Below are positions 29,869-38,830 of a stretch of 59,154 nucleotides of DNA, in pieces. Origin of the DNA: an uncultured Actinomycetes bacterium (lineage in GTDB: Bacteria > Actinomycetota > Actinomycetes > S36-B12); assembly GCA_903960135.1 (NCBI GenBank), contig CAJBZP010000087.1:1-59154 (forward strand), in the 5' to 3' direction. The notes under the pieces were generated by a model, which worked only from the letters and a program-made list of their open reading frames with translations, was not told the origin of the DNA and made no database searches. Every line of letters begins with the position of its first letter. Position 1 is the stretch's first letter. Position numbers and translations under genes: made by a program.

Positions 29869-31388
29869 CCCTGCGGCGCCGAATGCTCTTTGCAGCTTTC
29901 CTCGCCTTCGGCGTGATGGTGACGAGTGCGGTGTTCTTAGTCCAGGAATATTTCGGCACGGTTGTTTCGCAAAATGAGGTGCGCGAAACACTTGACCCTG
30001 CTGCTGATTCCGCACAATCGATGGTGTTGGCGCAGGCAAATGCATCACGGGCACTCACCGATTATGCATTGCTTGCTACTCCGGAGTATCTAACTCGGCT
30101 AACCAACGCGATTGCGCGCACTGACGCTCTCGCGCAGCAGATTTCCCCGAAAGTAACAAGCCATTCTGACTTGACACAATTGCTGGCCAATGTAGTTGCC
30201 TCTCAGGCTACTTGGGTAACGAAAGGTGTTGGCCCGGTCACTTCAGCCATGGAGAGCGGTCGCGGTAAGAGGGCGCGGGCACTGACCGAGGCCGTCGCAA
30301 CGCGCCAGGCATACAACGACATGACCCAAGATGCCCAGCGCCTAGTAATCGCCATCGAAGACCACAGAGAAGAAGCCGCTAACCTCGCTCAAGGGTTCAC
30401 CTGGCTACTAGGTGTCGTCTTGTTGATTGCCGGGGTGAGTGCGACGGTATTGCTGGCCGGGCTCTTCCTCGGGCTTCGGCGGTGGGTCCTGCAGCCATTG
30501 GCTAGCCTGCAAGCCGACTTGAGACTGGCAACAGGGCAAGTGGGCCACGAACACGTTATTGACGGTGTCGGACCTCCGGAGATTGCACAGGTTGCGGTTG
30601 ATGCCGAGTCCATGCGCCGAAGCCTGGTCCGCGAGATTGATACCGCACGAGCTGCTCGGCAGGGATTGCTGCAGGAGGCTCCGGTGGTATCAGCACTTGC
30701 TGCCGAGCACATAGCCTCGCAAACGCTCGAGATCCCTGGTTTGAATATCTACGGCACGTCACAAACCGCTGAGGGAGTGATGTCCGGTGACTGGTGGGAC
30801 GCCGCCATCAGACCGGATGGCACGTTAGGGCTAGTAATTGCTGACGTTTCGGGGCACGGCGCCGCACCCGGAGTGACCGCCGTTCAGCTGCGGCCGCTAA
30901 TGCACGCCGGGCTGCGCGCCGGCAGCAGCCCGGATCAAATCCTTACGCTTGCAGCAACCATTCTTTTCGAGAGTGCGTTCTTTGTCACCGCACTCGCTGT
31001 CGTAATTGATCAACATGCCGGCACCATCACGTGGGCTAATGCCGGGCATGAACCGGCTCTGCTGGTTCAAGGCAACAAGTCCGCAAGTTTTTGTGAGCCA
31101 ACCGGGCCGCTACTTTCGTCTCTCGGTGGGAGTTGGGAGACGCGTACTCGGCAATTTGGTCCGGGTGCGCTACTTATCGCTTTCACCGATGGGTTGGTCG
31201 AATCACGCAGCGCTGCCGGCGAAACTTTCAGCTCGCACGATCTGTCGAGTTTCGTACGCGCTTGTGATGCTCCGGTTCGGATCAACGCCGAGGAAATCAC
31301 GCAGCGAGTGATTGCGCGCGCTCGGGAGCGTTCAGTGGAATGGCAGCGCGACGACATCACATTACTGGCGGTTTCCCGACCCCTTTAG
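29865..31388 (+). CDS. Membrane-bound SpoIIE/PP2C-type phosphatase with CHASE3-like sensor and HAMP
   Basis: A 507 aa signalling protein: N-terminal helix (~8-26), an extracytoplasmic helical domain of ~140 residues (CHASE3/four-helix-bundle like), a second helix (~180-205), HAMP, then a SpoIIE-type PP2C domain (~285-507). Metal-binding motifs SGDWWDA, VIADVSGHGAAPG and FTDGLVESR are intact, as is the final RDDITLL. Such proteins usually dephosphorylate anti-sigma-factor antagonists. No anti-sigma or antagonist gene is beside it. Confidence 0.9.
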
Positions 31389-31421
31389 CGACTCGACACC
31401 GGCTAATGGCACGATGTCGTT

Positions 31422-32672
31422 ATGTCCTTTCACACTCGTGCCATCGCCCTCGTCACCGTTACCGCCACCACCTTGGCGACCGCCGGAGCGCTCCTGCTAA
31501 CCGCACCCGGTGCGCAGGCTGCACCCCTGCCACCCGGCACGCTCATCAATGAAACTTTGTTCGGCATGCACGTGGTGGACCTGCAGCGCGGTAACTGGCC
31601 GACAATTCCGATCGGCTCGATCCGGTTGTGGGATAACCAGACCAGTTGGGCCGATATCGAGACCACCAATGGAAACTACAACTGGATCAACCTCGACAGT
31701 TCGGTGAACACTGCGGTTGCCAAGGGCACCAAGGACATCTTGCTGGTGCTCGGCAGCACGCCCCGTTGGGCTAGTGATGACCCGTCGCCAATTGCCCTCC
31801 CGATGCCTGGGTCGGCTGGGATGCCAACTGACCTCGCGTGGTGGGATCGCTGGGTGACAGCGGTGGTCACCCGTTACAAGGGCAAGATCACCAGTTACCA
31901 GCCGTGGAACGAAGCAAACCTTTCAACATTTTCCACCGGCAGCGCCGCCGAGATGGCCGAGCTCACCAAGCGGGCCTACGACATCATCAAGAGCATCGAT
32001 CCCGCGGCTACCGTGGTTGCGCCCAGCACCGGGGTGCGCCTCGGTGGTGCCTTTAAGAAGTTCTACCCGAAGTACCTAGCCGAATTGGCGAAGCGCAATT
32101 GGCCGGTTGACGTCTTCAGCGCCCACACCTACCCGGCCAGCCTCGGCTCGCCCAAGGACCGCGCCGCGTTGGCCAACCAGTGGATCGCCGCACTCAAAGC
32201 AGCCGGTGCACCCAATAAGCCCCTTTGGGACACCGAGAATAACTTCGGGTTGGCCGGGCCCGGCCCCGCAAATCCAGACCAGGACATCAACGGGTCAAAA
32301 GCCGCTCAGTGGACGGCTCGCACCTACCTCGATGCGCTGCGCCTTGGCATCAGTCGGGTCTACTGGTATTCGTGGCGCCCTGATCTTGAACTCCTCGGAA
32401 TCCAGATGAATACCGGCAGTGATGCGGCGATTGCCCTCCAAACTTTGGAGAGTTGGATCACCGGAGCTACCTTCCAAAAATGCACCACGAAGGGCAGCCT
32501 TGTGACCTGCGGCTTCAAGCGCAATGGCAAGGCTTTCGACATCGTCTGGTCCGAGGGTAAGCCGACTAATGCCAAGGTTGGAGCGTTCAGCAATAAGTGT
32601 GAACTCGACGGCCGCTGCGCCCCTATTAGCCAGAAGAAGCTAAAGGTAACAGGGCCGACTTACTTCCAGTAA
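31422..32672 (+). CDS. Secreted GH-A-clan glycoside hydrolase (GH39-like)
   Basis: A 416 aa exported enzyme with a signal peptide (cleavage near AQA/APLPP). The TIM-barrel catalytic signatures are SYQPWNEANL (Asn-Glu, acid/base) and KPLWDTENNF (nucleophile Glu), with YWYSW late in the barrel. This layout fits GH39 or a related clan GH-A family. The C-terminal ~70 residues contain four Cys (FQKCTTKGSLVTCGF, NKCELDGRC), probably two disulfides in a small beta domain. Substrate not determinable. Confidence 0.85.
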   Translation: MSFHTRAIALVTVTATTLATAGALLLTAPGAQAAPLPPGTLINETLFGMHVVDLQRGNWPTIPIGSIRLWDNQTSWADIETTNGNYNWINLDSSVNTAVAKGTKDILLVLGSTPRWASDDPSPIALPMPGSAGMPTDLAWWDRWVTAVVTRYKGKITSYQPWNEANLSTFSTGSAAEMAELTKRAYDIIKSIDPAATVVAPSTGVRLGGAFKKFYPKYLAELAKRNWPVDVFSAHTYPASLGSPKDRAALANQWIAALKAAGAPNKPLWDTENNFGLAGPGPANPDQDINGSKAAQWTARTYLDALRLGISRVYWYSWRPDLELLGIQMNTGSDAAIALQTLESWITGATFQKCTTKGSLVTCGFKRNGKAFDIVWSEGKPTNAKVGAFSNKCELDGRCAPISQKKLKVTGPTYFQ

Positions 32673-32682
32673 GAACTGGAGA

Positions 32683-34041
32683 TTAGTTCAATAAGTCGAC
32701 AAGTGCTTTTGTAAACAACACGGTGTGAAGGTCGACGTCGGCCGCGGATGTCTGCGGGCACATCAGCGCCATATTGTGAAATGGTGTCATCAGTACACCG
32801 CGGTTGGACAGATAAAGATGAAGGTAGTCCTCAAGTTCCTCATCGTCAGCCAGCGCCGATGCTGACCCGCTCATGGGCGCCGGGCTAATGAACCGATACT
32901 CGGCGCGGGCACCTAGCTGCACGATGGACCACGGCGTCTGCGTCTCGGCCAGCACTTGCTCAACACCGGACGTAAAGCGCGTGGCCATCGCGATCATGTG
33001 CTCAAATGCGGGAGCTGTCAAAACCTCACCCAAGGTTGCGCGCATCGCCGCTGTCGACAACACATTGCCTGCCAGCGTGCCGCCAACACCGCCAACGTCA
33101 ACAAGATCCGCTTCAAGGTTTTTGCGGATGACATCGGCAACTTCATTGGTGATTCCGTAGGCGCCGCATGGAATACCGCCGCCGATGCTCTTGCCGATCA
33201 CAAACAGATCCGGCTTGAGATCCCACATTTCCGTGCAACCGCCTGGGCCCGCTGAGATGGTGTGTGTCTCATCAATTAACAGCAGCGCGCCGTACTGCGT
33301 GCACAATTGCCGAAGTCCACTTAGGAAACCGGGCTCCGGCAGCACGATTCCGATATTGGTAAGTGCCGGTTCGGTAATCACCACGGCAATATCGCCGTGT
33401 GCCAAAGCCCGCTCTACCGAGGCTAGGTCATTGAACTCCGCAACTCGGGTGGTGTCTGTGATCGGTACTGGCGGGCCGACATTGCCGCCACGGGCTTCTG
33501 GTTCACCATCGACGCCACAGACCACGAAGGTTTCGTCTACGGCACCGTGGTAGCAGTAGGAGAAAGCCAAGACTTTTGGTTTTCCGGTGACAAGGCGCCC
33601 AATTCGCAGTGCCCACCGATTCGCATCGGTCGCGCTCAAGGTGAACGACCACAGCGGCAGCCCGAACCGGCGGCTTAATTCTGCGCCTACCCATTCGCCG
33701 TCCTCACTCGGCAGCATCGTGGTGATGCCACCATCAACGGCTAGTCGTTTGTTCACTGCCGCCACCGTCGCCGCCGGTGAATGCCCGGCCATTGCTGCCG
33801 TATCACCCAAGGCAAAGTCGACGTACTCGTTACCGTCTAAATCAACAATGCGGTTGCCGTGCGCCGATGCCATAGACACCGGGTAGCCGCCGGCCCACTT
33901 GTTCATCCATGTCATTGGCACCCGGCCAAAGAGGTGATCTGCGGCTTCGTATGCCGCCCTGGACGCAGGCGTGCGATCAAGGTGGGTGTTGCGCTCTCGC
34001 TCCAAGAGCGAGTGCAGTTTCGCGCGGTCGATTAAGGACAT
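32683..34041 (-). CDS. PLP-dependent class III aminotransferase
   Basis: A 452 aa fold-type I enzyme resembling glutamate-1-semialdehyde aminomutase and related omega-transaminases. Landmarks: HGNRIVDLDGNEYVDFALGD, the pyridine-ring region VITEPALTNIG, LLLIDETHTISAGPGG (Asp-Glu pairing with PLP N1) and the Schiff-base Lys284 in VIGKSIGGGIPCGAYG. Unlike hemL it sits outside any heme cluster and reads SATDAN where GSA-AT has SGTEA, so an amine or keto-acid transaminase is more likely. The neighbouring amidohydrolase suggests a polyamine or amine role, by inference. Confidence 0.88.
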   Translation of the reverse strand: MSLIDRAKLHSLLERERNTHLDRTPASRAAYEAADHLFGRVPMTWMNKWAGGYPVSMASAHGNRIVDLDGNEYVDFALGDTAAMAGHSPAATVAAVNKRLAVDGGITTMLPSEDGEWVGAELSRRFGLPLWSFTLSATDANRWALRIGRLVTGKPKVLAFSYCYHGAVDETFVVCGVDGEPEARGGNVGPPVPITDTTRVAEFNDLASVERALAHGDIAVVITEPALTNIGIVLPEPGFLSGLRQLCTQYGALLLIDETHTISAGPGGCTEMWDLKPDLFVIGKSIGGGIPCGAYGITNEVADVIRKNLEADLVDVGGVGGTLAGNVLSTAAMRATLGEVLTAPAFEHMIAMATRFTSGVEQVLAETQTPWSIVQLGARAEYRFISPAPMSGSASALADDEELEDYLHLYLSNRGVLMTPFHNMALMCPQTSAADVDLHTVLFTKALVDLLN

Positions 34042-34043
34042 TT

Positions 34044-34649
34044 TCAGATTGTCTCTAGGTCGTCGGCGAGGAGCAACTGCGGCACCGCGACAAAACGGTA
34101 GGAAAGCTCAACACCTGGTTGTCGAACGAGTACCCAAATGAGATCAAAGCGCTCATCTGGCCAGCGGTGCGGGACATCTTCGACATTCGAAATAGGGAAG
34201 TGCCGCACCAGTTTGGACATCGTGCCGTGGTGCCAAACGATCAGGGTTGATTCGGGTCGACCCAGCACTTCGTCAATTAGGTCATTCTCATTGCCGTGTG
34301 TATGACCATCTTCAACCTTGAGCTTAAGTCGCTGCGCCGTAGGAGTCGCGGTATCAATCTCGCGCTTACTTTTGGCCTCATGTGTCGGCCTAGTCGCCAG
34401 CACCCGCTCCGGTTTCACCACGTGTGGGTGCGCATTCGACGGCGCGTGGGCGAATAGTCCCGCCAACGCTCCAGCCCTGGTCCAGCCAAGCACCGAGAGT
34501 GAATGATTGTCGACTTCGCCATGCTTGTTCACCCCATGGGGTGGCTCGCCTTCACCGGGTTTCTCGCCATGCCGCACGAACATGATGATCTCCGGTGCGG
34601 TGGCTGGCTCTGGCGGGTTCATAGGCGCAAACCTACTCTGTGAGCGCAT
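34044..34649 (-). CDS. Histidine phosphatase family protein
   Basis: A 201 aa protein (192 aa if ATG 34622 is used). The RHG motif (IIMFVRHGEKPGEG) contains the phospho-acceptor His, and the second His is in IVWHHGTMSKLVRHF. The insert between them is unusual, including a His/Asn-rich stretch (EDGHTHGNENDL). Substrate unknown. It is 2 bp upstream of the aminotransferase start, so the two are likely coexpressed. Confidence 0.85.
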   Translation of the reverse strand: MRSQSRFAPMNPPEPATAPEIIMFVRHGEKPGEGEPPHGVNKHGEVDNHSLSVLGWTRAGALAGLFAHAPSNAHPHVVKPERVLATRPTHEAKSKREIDTATPTAQRLKLKVEDGHTHGNENDLIDEVLGRPESTLIVWHHGTMSKLVRHFPISNVEDVPHRWPDERFDLIWVLVRQPGVELSYRFVAVPQLLLADDLETI

Positions 34650-34682
34650 CGGTGCGGTCGTTGGCGCTTCAACACTACGGCG

Positions 34683-35732
34683 CTAGCAACGAGTCAAGCC
34701 CTGCAGCGATGCCTTCACCAAGGCACCCAATGTCGGCAGGTGGTAGCCGCCCTCCTGAAGGGCGACCGTCGGCAATCCCATCGCACCTAGCAACTCAGCA
34801 GCACGATAAAAGCCATCCTGGGTGATCTCCAGCGGGCTCTCCGGATCCTCGGCAGCAGCATCAACTCCGAGCGAGAGCACCATCGCCGTCGCCTCGAAGT
34901 CCAGCACCCGCTGCACGATCTCCATGATCGCCTCAAGCCAACGCTTGTCCTCGGTACCTGGGGCAAGGGGCAGGTTCAGGTTGGCACCAACCCCGGCGCC
35001 CCGACCAACCTCGTCGGCGAACCCGGCGTAGTGCGGGAACCAGCCAGCACCGGGATCAACATGCACCGATGCGTAGAGCACGTCTTCTCTGGCGTAGAAA
35101 ATGTCCTGCGTGCCATTGCCATGGTGAGCATCAATATCGACGATGGCCACCCGCTCGTGCCCGGCTCTGCGTAGCGCTTCGGCAGCAACCGCCGCATTGT
35201 TTAGATAACACGATCCGCCGTACGCCGACCGTGTGACGTGATGTCCGGGAGGGCGAGTCAGACCATAAATGACAGGTTCGTCAACAGCGCTCGTGACAAT
35301 TAGGTCTACGCAGGTAAGGGCAACATCCACGGCTCCGCGAGCGGCTTCCCACGTGCCCGGGCCAATGAGTGTCATCGTGTCGTAGCAGTAGGTGCCCGCT
35401 GCCGCATGTGGTGCGAACGGTTCCCGCAGTGGTAAGTCACCTAGCATGCCCGCGGTCGGGAAGAGATAAGGCACTACGCGCTCTACGCCGTAGTCGCCCC
35501 AGCGGGACCAAATGGTGCGCAGGTGGTCGACAAGCTCGGCATCATGCACGGCGAGGAGCGCCTCGTCACCATGTGAAGTCGCCTCGACTACCGGCCAATC
35601 GGCCAGCGCCGATGCAATGACGCTCACCCGTTTCGGGACCTCGGTGCCAGGTGTCCTGGTGCCAAGCCAAATCTCGGCACCGGGCACATGCTGTTCCGCA
35701 TATGGGCTACGCACGACGCGAATCACCTGCAC
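34683..35732 (-). CDS. HDAC-superfamily deacetylase (acetylpolyamine amidohydrolase-like)
   Basis: A 349 aa arginase-fold Zn deacetylase. The signatures are RPPGHHVTRSAYGGSCYLNN (double His), VDIDAHHGNGTQDIF (Zn-binding Asp and His) and SLGVDAAAEDPESPL (second Zn Asp). Bacterial members act on acetylpolyamines or other acetylated small amines. Clustering with an aminotransferase supports a polyamine route, but the substrate is unproven. GTG start; divergent from the P1-peptidase gene across 29 bp. Confidence 0.9.
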   Translation of the reverse strand: MQVIRVVRSPYAEQHVPGAEIWLGTRTPGTEVPKRVSVIASALADWPVVEATSHGDEALLAVHDAELVDHLRTIWSRWGDYGVERVVPYLFPTAGMLGDLPLREPFAPHAAAGTYCYDTMTLIGPGTWEAARGAVDVALTCVDLIVTSAVDEPVIYGLTRPPGHHVTRSAYGGSCYLNNAAVAAEALRRAGHERVAIVDIDAHHGNGTQDIFYAREDVLYASVHVDPGAGWFPHYAGFADEVGRGAGVGANLNLPLAPGTEDKRWLEAIMEIVQRVLDFEATAMVLSLGVDAAAEDPESPLEITQDGFYRAAELLGAMGLPTVALQEGGYHLPTLGALVKASLQGLTRC

Positions 35733-35761
35733 AGCGTCCCATAACCTGACAGCATTGTTGG

Positions 35762-36796
35762 ATGCGCGTAGCTGATCTCGGCATCACCCTCGGCACCCTT
35801 CCGTCCGGCCCGACCGCCAGCATCAAGGATGTGCCGGGCGTTGGTGTTGGGCACGTCACCGTTGAATACGACGAATCCGCGCCACCGGTCGGCCGCGGTA
35901 TTGCCCGCACCGGCGTGACAGTGGTCGACCCCGGTGGCAATCCTCTTGCTGATCCGGTTCCAGCAGGTGTCGCTGTGCTCAATGGAGCGGGTGAGTTGAC
36001 CGGGCGCTCGCAGATTGAGGAGTGGGGCTACACCGAGACACCAATCTTTCTCACCTCGACCATGCAGGTCGGTCGTGTCTATGACGCGGCCTGCCAACTG
36101 CTCATGTCCGGCACATCCACCTTTGGCGAGGTGATCATCCCAGTCGTCGGGGAGTGCGACGACTCGTGGCTGTCTGATCCGCGGGCGATGCATGTGACAT
36201 TCGATGACGTCTCAGCCGCACTCAAGGCTGCCCGCGCGGGCGGTGAACTCGCCCAGGGTGCCGTGGGTGCCGGTACCGGAATGAGTTGTCTTGGTTGGAA
36301 GGGCGGTATTGGATCCGCCTCCCGTTTACTACCGGATGGGCACGTAGTCGGTGTGCTGCTGCTCACCAACTTTGGGGTCAGTAAGCAACTCACCATCAAC
36401 GGCGTTCACGTTGGTAAGCGCCTCGAGCGGAACGGGATCATCGAGCCACCACCCGCTGGATCCTGCATCGGCATTGCCATCACCGACGCACCGATTGACG
36501 CGGCGGGATGCGAGCGCCTGGCCAGGCGTATCGGACTGGGATTGGCTCGCACCGGATCAGTGGCGCACCACGGATCCGGTGAAATCTTCGTGGCACTGGC
36601 AAATGGCCTTCGGGCCTCGGGCTGCGGGGGGCCACCCATCACCGGACGCGAACTGGATTCGTATTTTGCGGCCGTGGTTGAAGCCAGTGAGGAGGCTGTT
36701 GTCGCCTCGCTCATAAATGCCCGAACTGTCACCGGATATCAAGGGCGGACAATTGAGGCACTGCCAATTGATGAGGTTCGCAGGTTGCTGACCTGA
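35762..36796 (+). CDS. P1-family (DmpA/BapA) aminopeptidase
   Basis: A 344 aa Ntn-hydrolase-like peptidase. N-terminal sequence IKDVPGVGVGHVTV and the T-rich GIARTGVTVVDPGG are typical. The self-cleavage Gly-Ser is present in PPAGSCIGIAITDAP (Ser234 would become the nucleophile at the new N-terminus). Known relatives release N-terminal D/L-amino acids or beta-amino acids from short peptides. No signal peptide is seen, so it is cytosolic. It is flanked by a peptide-binding protein and an S9 peptidase. Confidence 0.92.
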   Translation: MRVADLGITLGTLPSGPTASIKDVPGVGVGHVTVEYDESAPPVGRGIARTGVTVVDPGGNPLADPVPAGVAVLNGAGELTGRSQIEEWGYTETPIFLTSTMQVGRVYDAACQLLMSGTSTFGEVIIPVVGECDDSWLSDPRAMHVTFDDVSAALKAARAGGELAQGAVGAGTGMSCLGWKGGIGSASRLLPDGHVVGVLLLTNFGVSKQLTINGVHVGKRLERNGIIEPPPAGSCIGIAITDAPIDAAGCERLARRIGLGLARTGSVAHHGSGEIFVALANGLRASGCGGPPITGRELDSYFAAVVEASEEAVVASLINARTVTGYQGRTIEALPIDEVRRLLT

Positions 36797-36860
36797 CCTG
36801 CCGTTGCGGCCCTGGCACAATAAATGGTTCGACTAGGTGTCCGCAGCGTCGAGCTCAGCC

Positions 36861-38801
36861 TTACTCCTTGTCGTCAGCCTGGTTCGATGAGCGCATACGC
36901 AAGATAACCACAATGAGCACGACAATGATGATGAGTCCAACCACAATCGCGATGATCAAGCCCAAATTCGAGCCGCCGGATTCCGCGGTGACCGCGGTGG
37001 CTGCGTTGTTGGCCGGGTTGTCCGGGTTGTCCGCGCTGTCCGCGCTGTCAGTAGCTCCCGGGGTTGGCGCGGCACTGCTGGCACCGTCAGTTTGCGTACC
37101 AGTGTCAGCCGTTACCGGCTCGACATTCTCGTAGCTGTAGGTGCCGTACTGCATGATCAGCGACCCGCTGCCCTCGGGCTGGCCGACGAACCCGGTGAAT
37201 CGGTCGGAGCGGTAGGCCTCGAGGTTGTCGTAGTACCAGGTCACGACATAGGGGACATCGTCGTAAAGCATCTGTTGCATCTGTTTGACGATCTCGGCGC
37301 GCTTGGCTAGGTCGGTTTCGCCGGACTGGGCCTCGTACAGAGCATCGAACTTCGGATTGCAGTAGAAGGAGTCCGACAGGTCGGCGTAGATCTCGCCGCC
37401 GTCCTTATAAGAGCGCTTACCGCAGGTAAAAGTCGACAGTTGGTAGTCGGGATCCGGCTCGACAACCCAGCCCCACTCGAACATGTCGAAATCCCCACGG
37501 CCGATGATCTCGAACAGCGCGTTCTCGTCGACCGGCTTGATGGCGGCCTGGATGCCGACCGCCGCCAGATAACTCTTGAAGTACTCCCCGGCAGTCACCG
37601 ATGAAAAGGAGTCCGTGCGCACGAAAAGGCGATACTTCATCGGCTTACCATCGGGGCCAACCCGAATGCCGTCCGGACCCATCGGGTACCCGGCATCGTC
37701 GAGGATCTGGTTCGCAAGTGCCGGATCGTAGGACTGCGTGCCCGGGTCAATATGCAACGTGGTGTAGAGCGGCGGAATGATCGACGAGCCCGCCGAGCCA
37801 TAGCCATCCAGGATCTTGTCAACCATCTGCTGGCGGTCAATGGCATGTGAGATGGCCAGTCGTACCTGACGGTCCAACAAATGCGGGTTGCCGTCACCGA
37901 TCGGCGTGCCATCGGTCAGGGCCGCGCCTAGGTTGAAAGCCAGTTCATTGAAACCGGAGTAATCGCCGGCGTATGTCGTGATGCCAGGTTGACCCTCGAG
38001 GGCGGTGAACACGTCGGCGGTGAGGGCCTCGGCGAAGTCAATCTCGCCCTTGATGAGGGCCTGACCGAGGGCGTCAGGGTTGTTGTACAAGCGGAAGACC
38101 AGTTCGTCGACTTTCGGCCGGCCGGCGAAGTAGTTGTCATTTGCCACCATCCGGATGAACTGCCCGGCGCGCCGCTCTACTACGAGGAAGGGACCTGATC
38201 CGACCACCGTCTGGCCGGGCTCGGGTTCATTTGCGTAGGACTTAACCGCCTTACCGTCGATCTTGCTCCAAATGTGCTCGGGCAGGATGTAGACCGCTAG
38301 GCGCGACATGATCGGAGTGGGGGTCTTCACGGTCATCACAACGGTGCGCTCGTCGGAGGCTGTCACCGAAGTGATGTTGCGCACGTAGTTTCCGTAGTTC
38401 CGCTGCTCGTAACGACCCTCGAGGATGCGGTTGAAGGTGTAGACGACGTCGGCCGAGGTGAGCGGCGTACCGTCAGACCAGAGCAGGCCCGGCCGTAGCG
38501 TGTAGGTCCAGGTCTTGCGATCCGCGGACTCCGCCCACGACTCCGCCAGGCCCGGAGCCGGTGCATAGTCAGTCGCGCTCTGGGTCAAAAGCGTGGCGTA
38601 CTGCAGCTGGAAAATCTCGTAGGCCTCAGCCAGCACCCCGGTAAAGGGATTGAGTGAATCGACATCCTGCTCCATGCCGACGGTGAAAACCACCGGATCG
38701 GCGGCCTGGGCCGGCAAAGCGATGACTACCGGCGCGATGGCGACAGCGGCGGTTGCCAAGGTGGCCAGCAAGTTGCGAATCACACGCACTCCCTCTCCCA
38801 T
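36861..38801 (-). CDS. Peptide ABC-transporter substrate-binding protein (SBP_bac_5) with C-terminal membrane anchor
   Basis: A 646 aa DppA/OppA-type binding protein: signal peptide ending near AQA/ADPVV, then the family core (LAESWAESADRKTWTYTLR, GTPLTSADVVYTFNR, VGSGPFLV, AISHAIDRQQMV). There is no lipobox Cys. Instead the C-terminus carries an Asp/Asn/Pro/Ala linker and a transmembrane helix with a basic end (LIIVVLIVVILRMRSS). No permease or ATPase genes lie beside it. ATG 38801 or GTG 38783 (better spaced from GGGAG) may start it. Confidence 0.9.
   Translation of the reverse strand: MGEGVRVIRNLLATLATAAVAIAPVVIALPAQAADPVVFTVGMEQDVDSLNPFTGVLAEAYEIFQLQYATLLTQSATDYAPAPGLAESWAESADRKTWTYTLRPGLLWSDGTPLTSADVVYTFNRILEGRYEQRNYGNYVRNITSVTASDERTVVMTVKTPTPIMSRLAVYILPEHIWSKIDGKAVKSYANEPEPGQTVVGSGPFLVVERRAGQFIRMVANDNYFAGRPKVDELVFRLYNNPDALGQALIKGEIDFAEALTADVFTALEGQPGITTYAGDYSGFNELAFNLGAALTDGTPIGDGNPHLLDRQVRLAISHAIDRQQMVDKILDGYGSAGSSIIPPLYTTLHIDPGTQSYDPALANQILDDAGYPMGPDGIRVGPDGKPMKYRLFVRTDSFSSVTAGEYFKSYLAAVGIQAAIKPVDENALFEIIGRGDFDMFEWGWVVEPDPDYQLSTFTCGKRSYKDGGEIYADLSDSFYCNPKFDALYEAQSGETDLAKRAEIVKQMQQMLYDDVPYVVTWYYDNLEAYRSDRFTGFVGQPEGSGSLIMQYGTYSYENVEPVTADTGTQTDGASSAAPTPGATDSADSADNPDNPANNAATAVTAESGGSNLGLIIAIVVGLIIIVVLIVVILRMRSSNQADDKE
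37008..37052. repeat. Five 9-bp tandem units in the SBP linker
   Basis: On the plus strand the units are GTTGGCCGG, GTTGTCCGG, GTTGTCCGC, GCTGTCCGC and GCTGTCAGT. They stay in frame and encode three-residue steps of the linker (TDS-ADS-ADN-PDN-PAN). The unit can expand or contract without breaking the gene, so linker length may vary between strains. Confidence 0.75.
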
Positions 38802-38830
38802 GCTGCTTCGATTCAGCTAGTGTCGAAGCC

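Noticed and set aside
35723-36193. 156-aa minus-strand ORF over the P1 peptidase start
   Set aside because: Antisense shadow of the peptidase, with low-complexity sequence and no recognised family.
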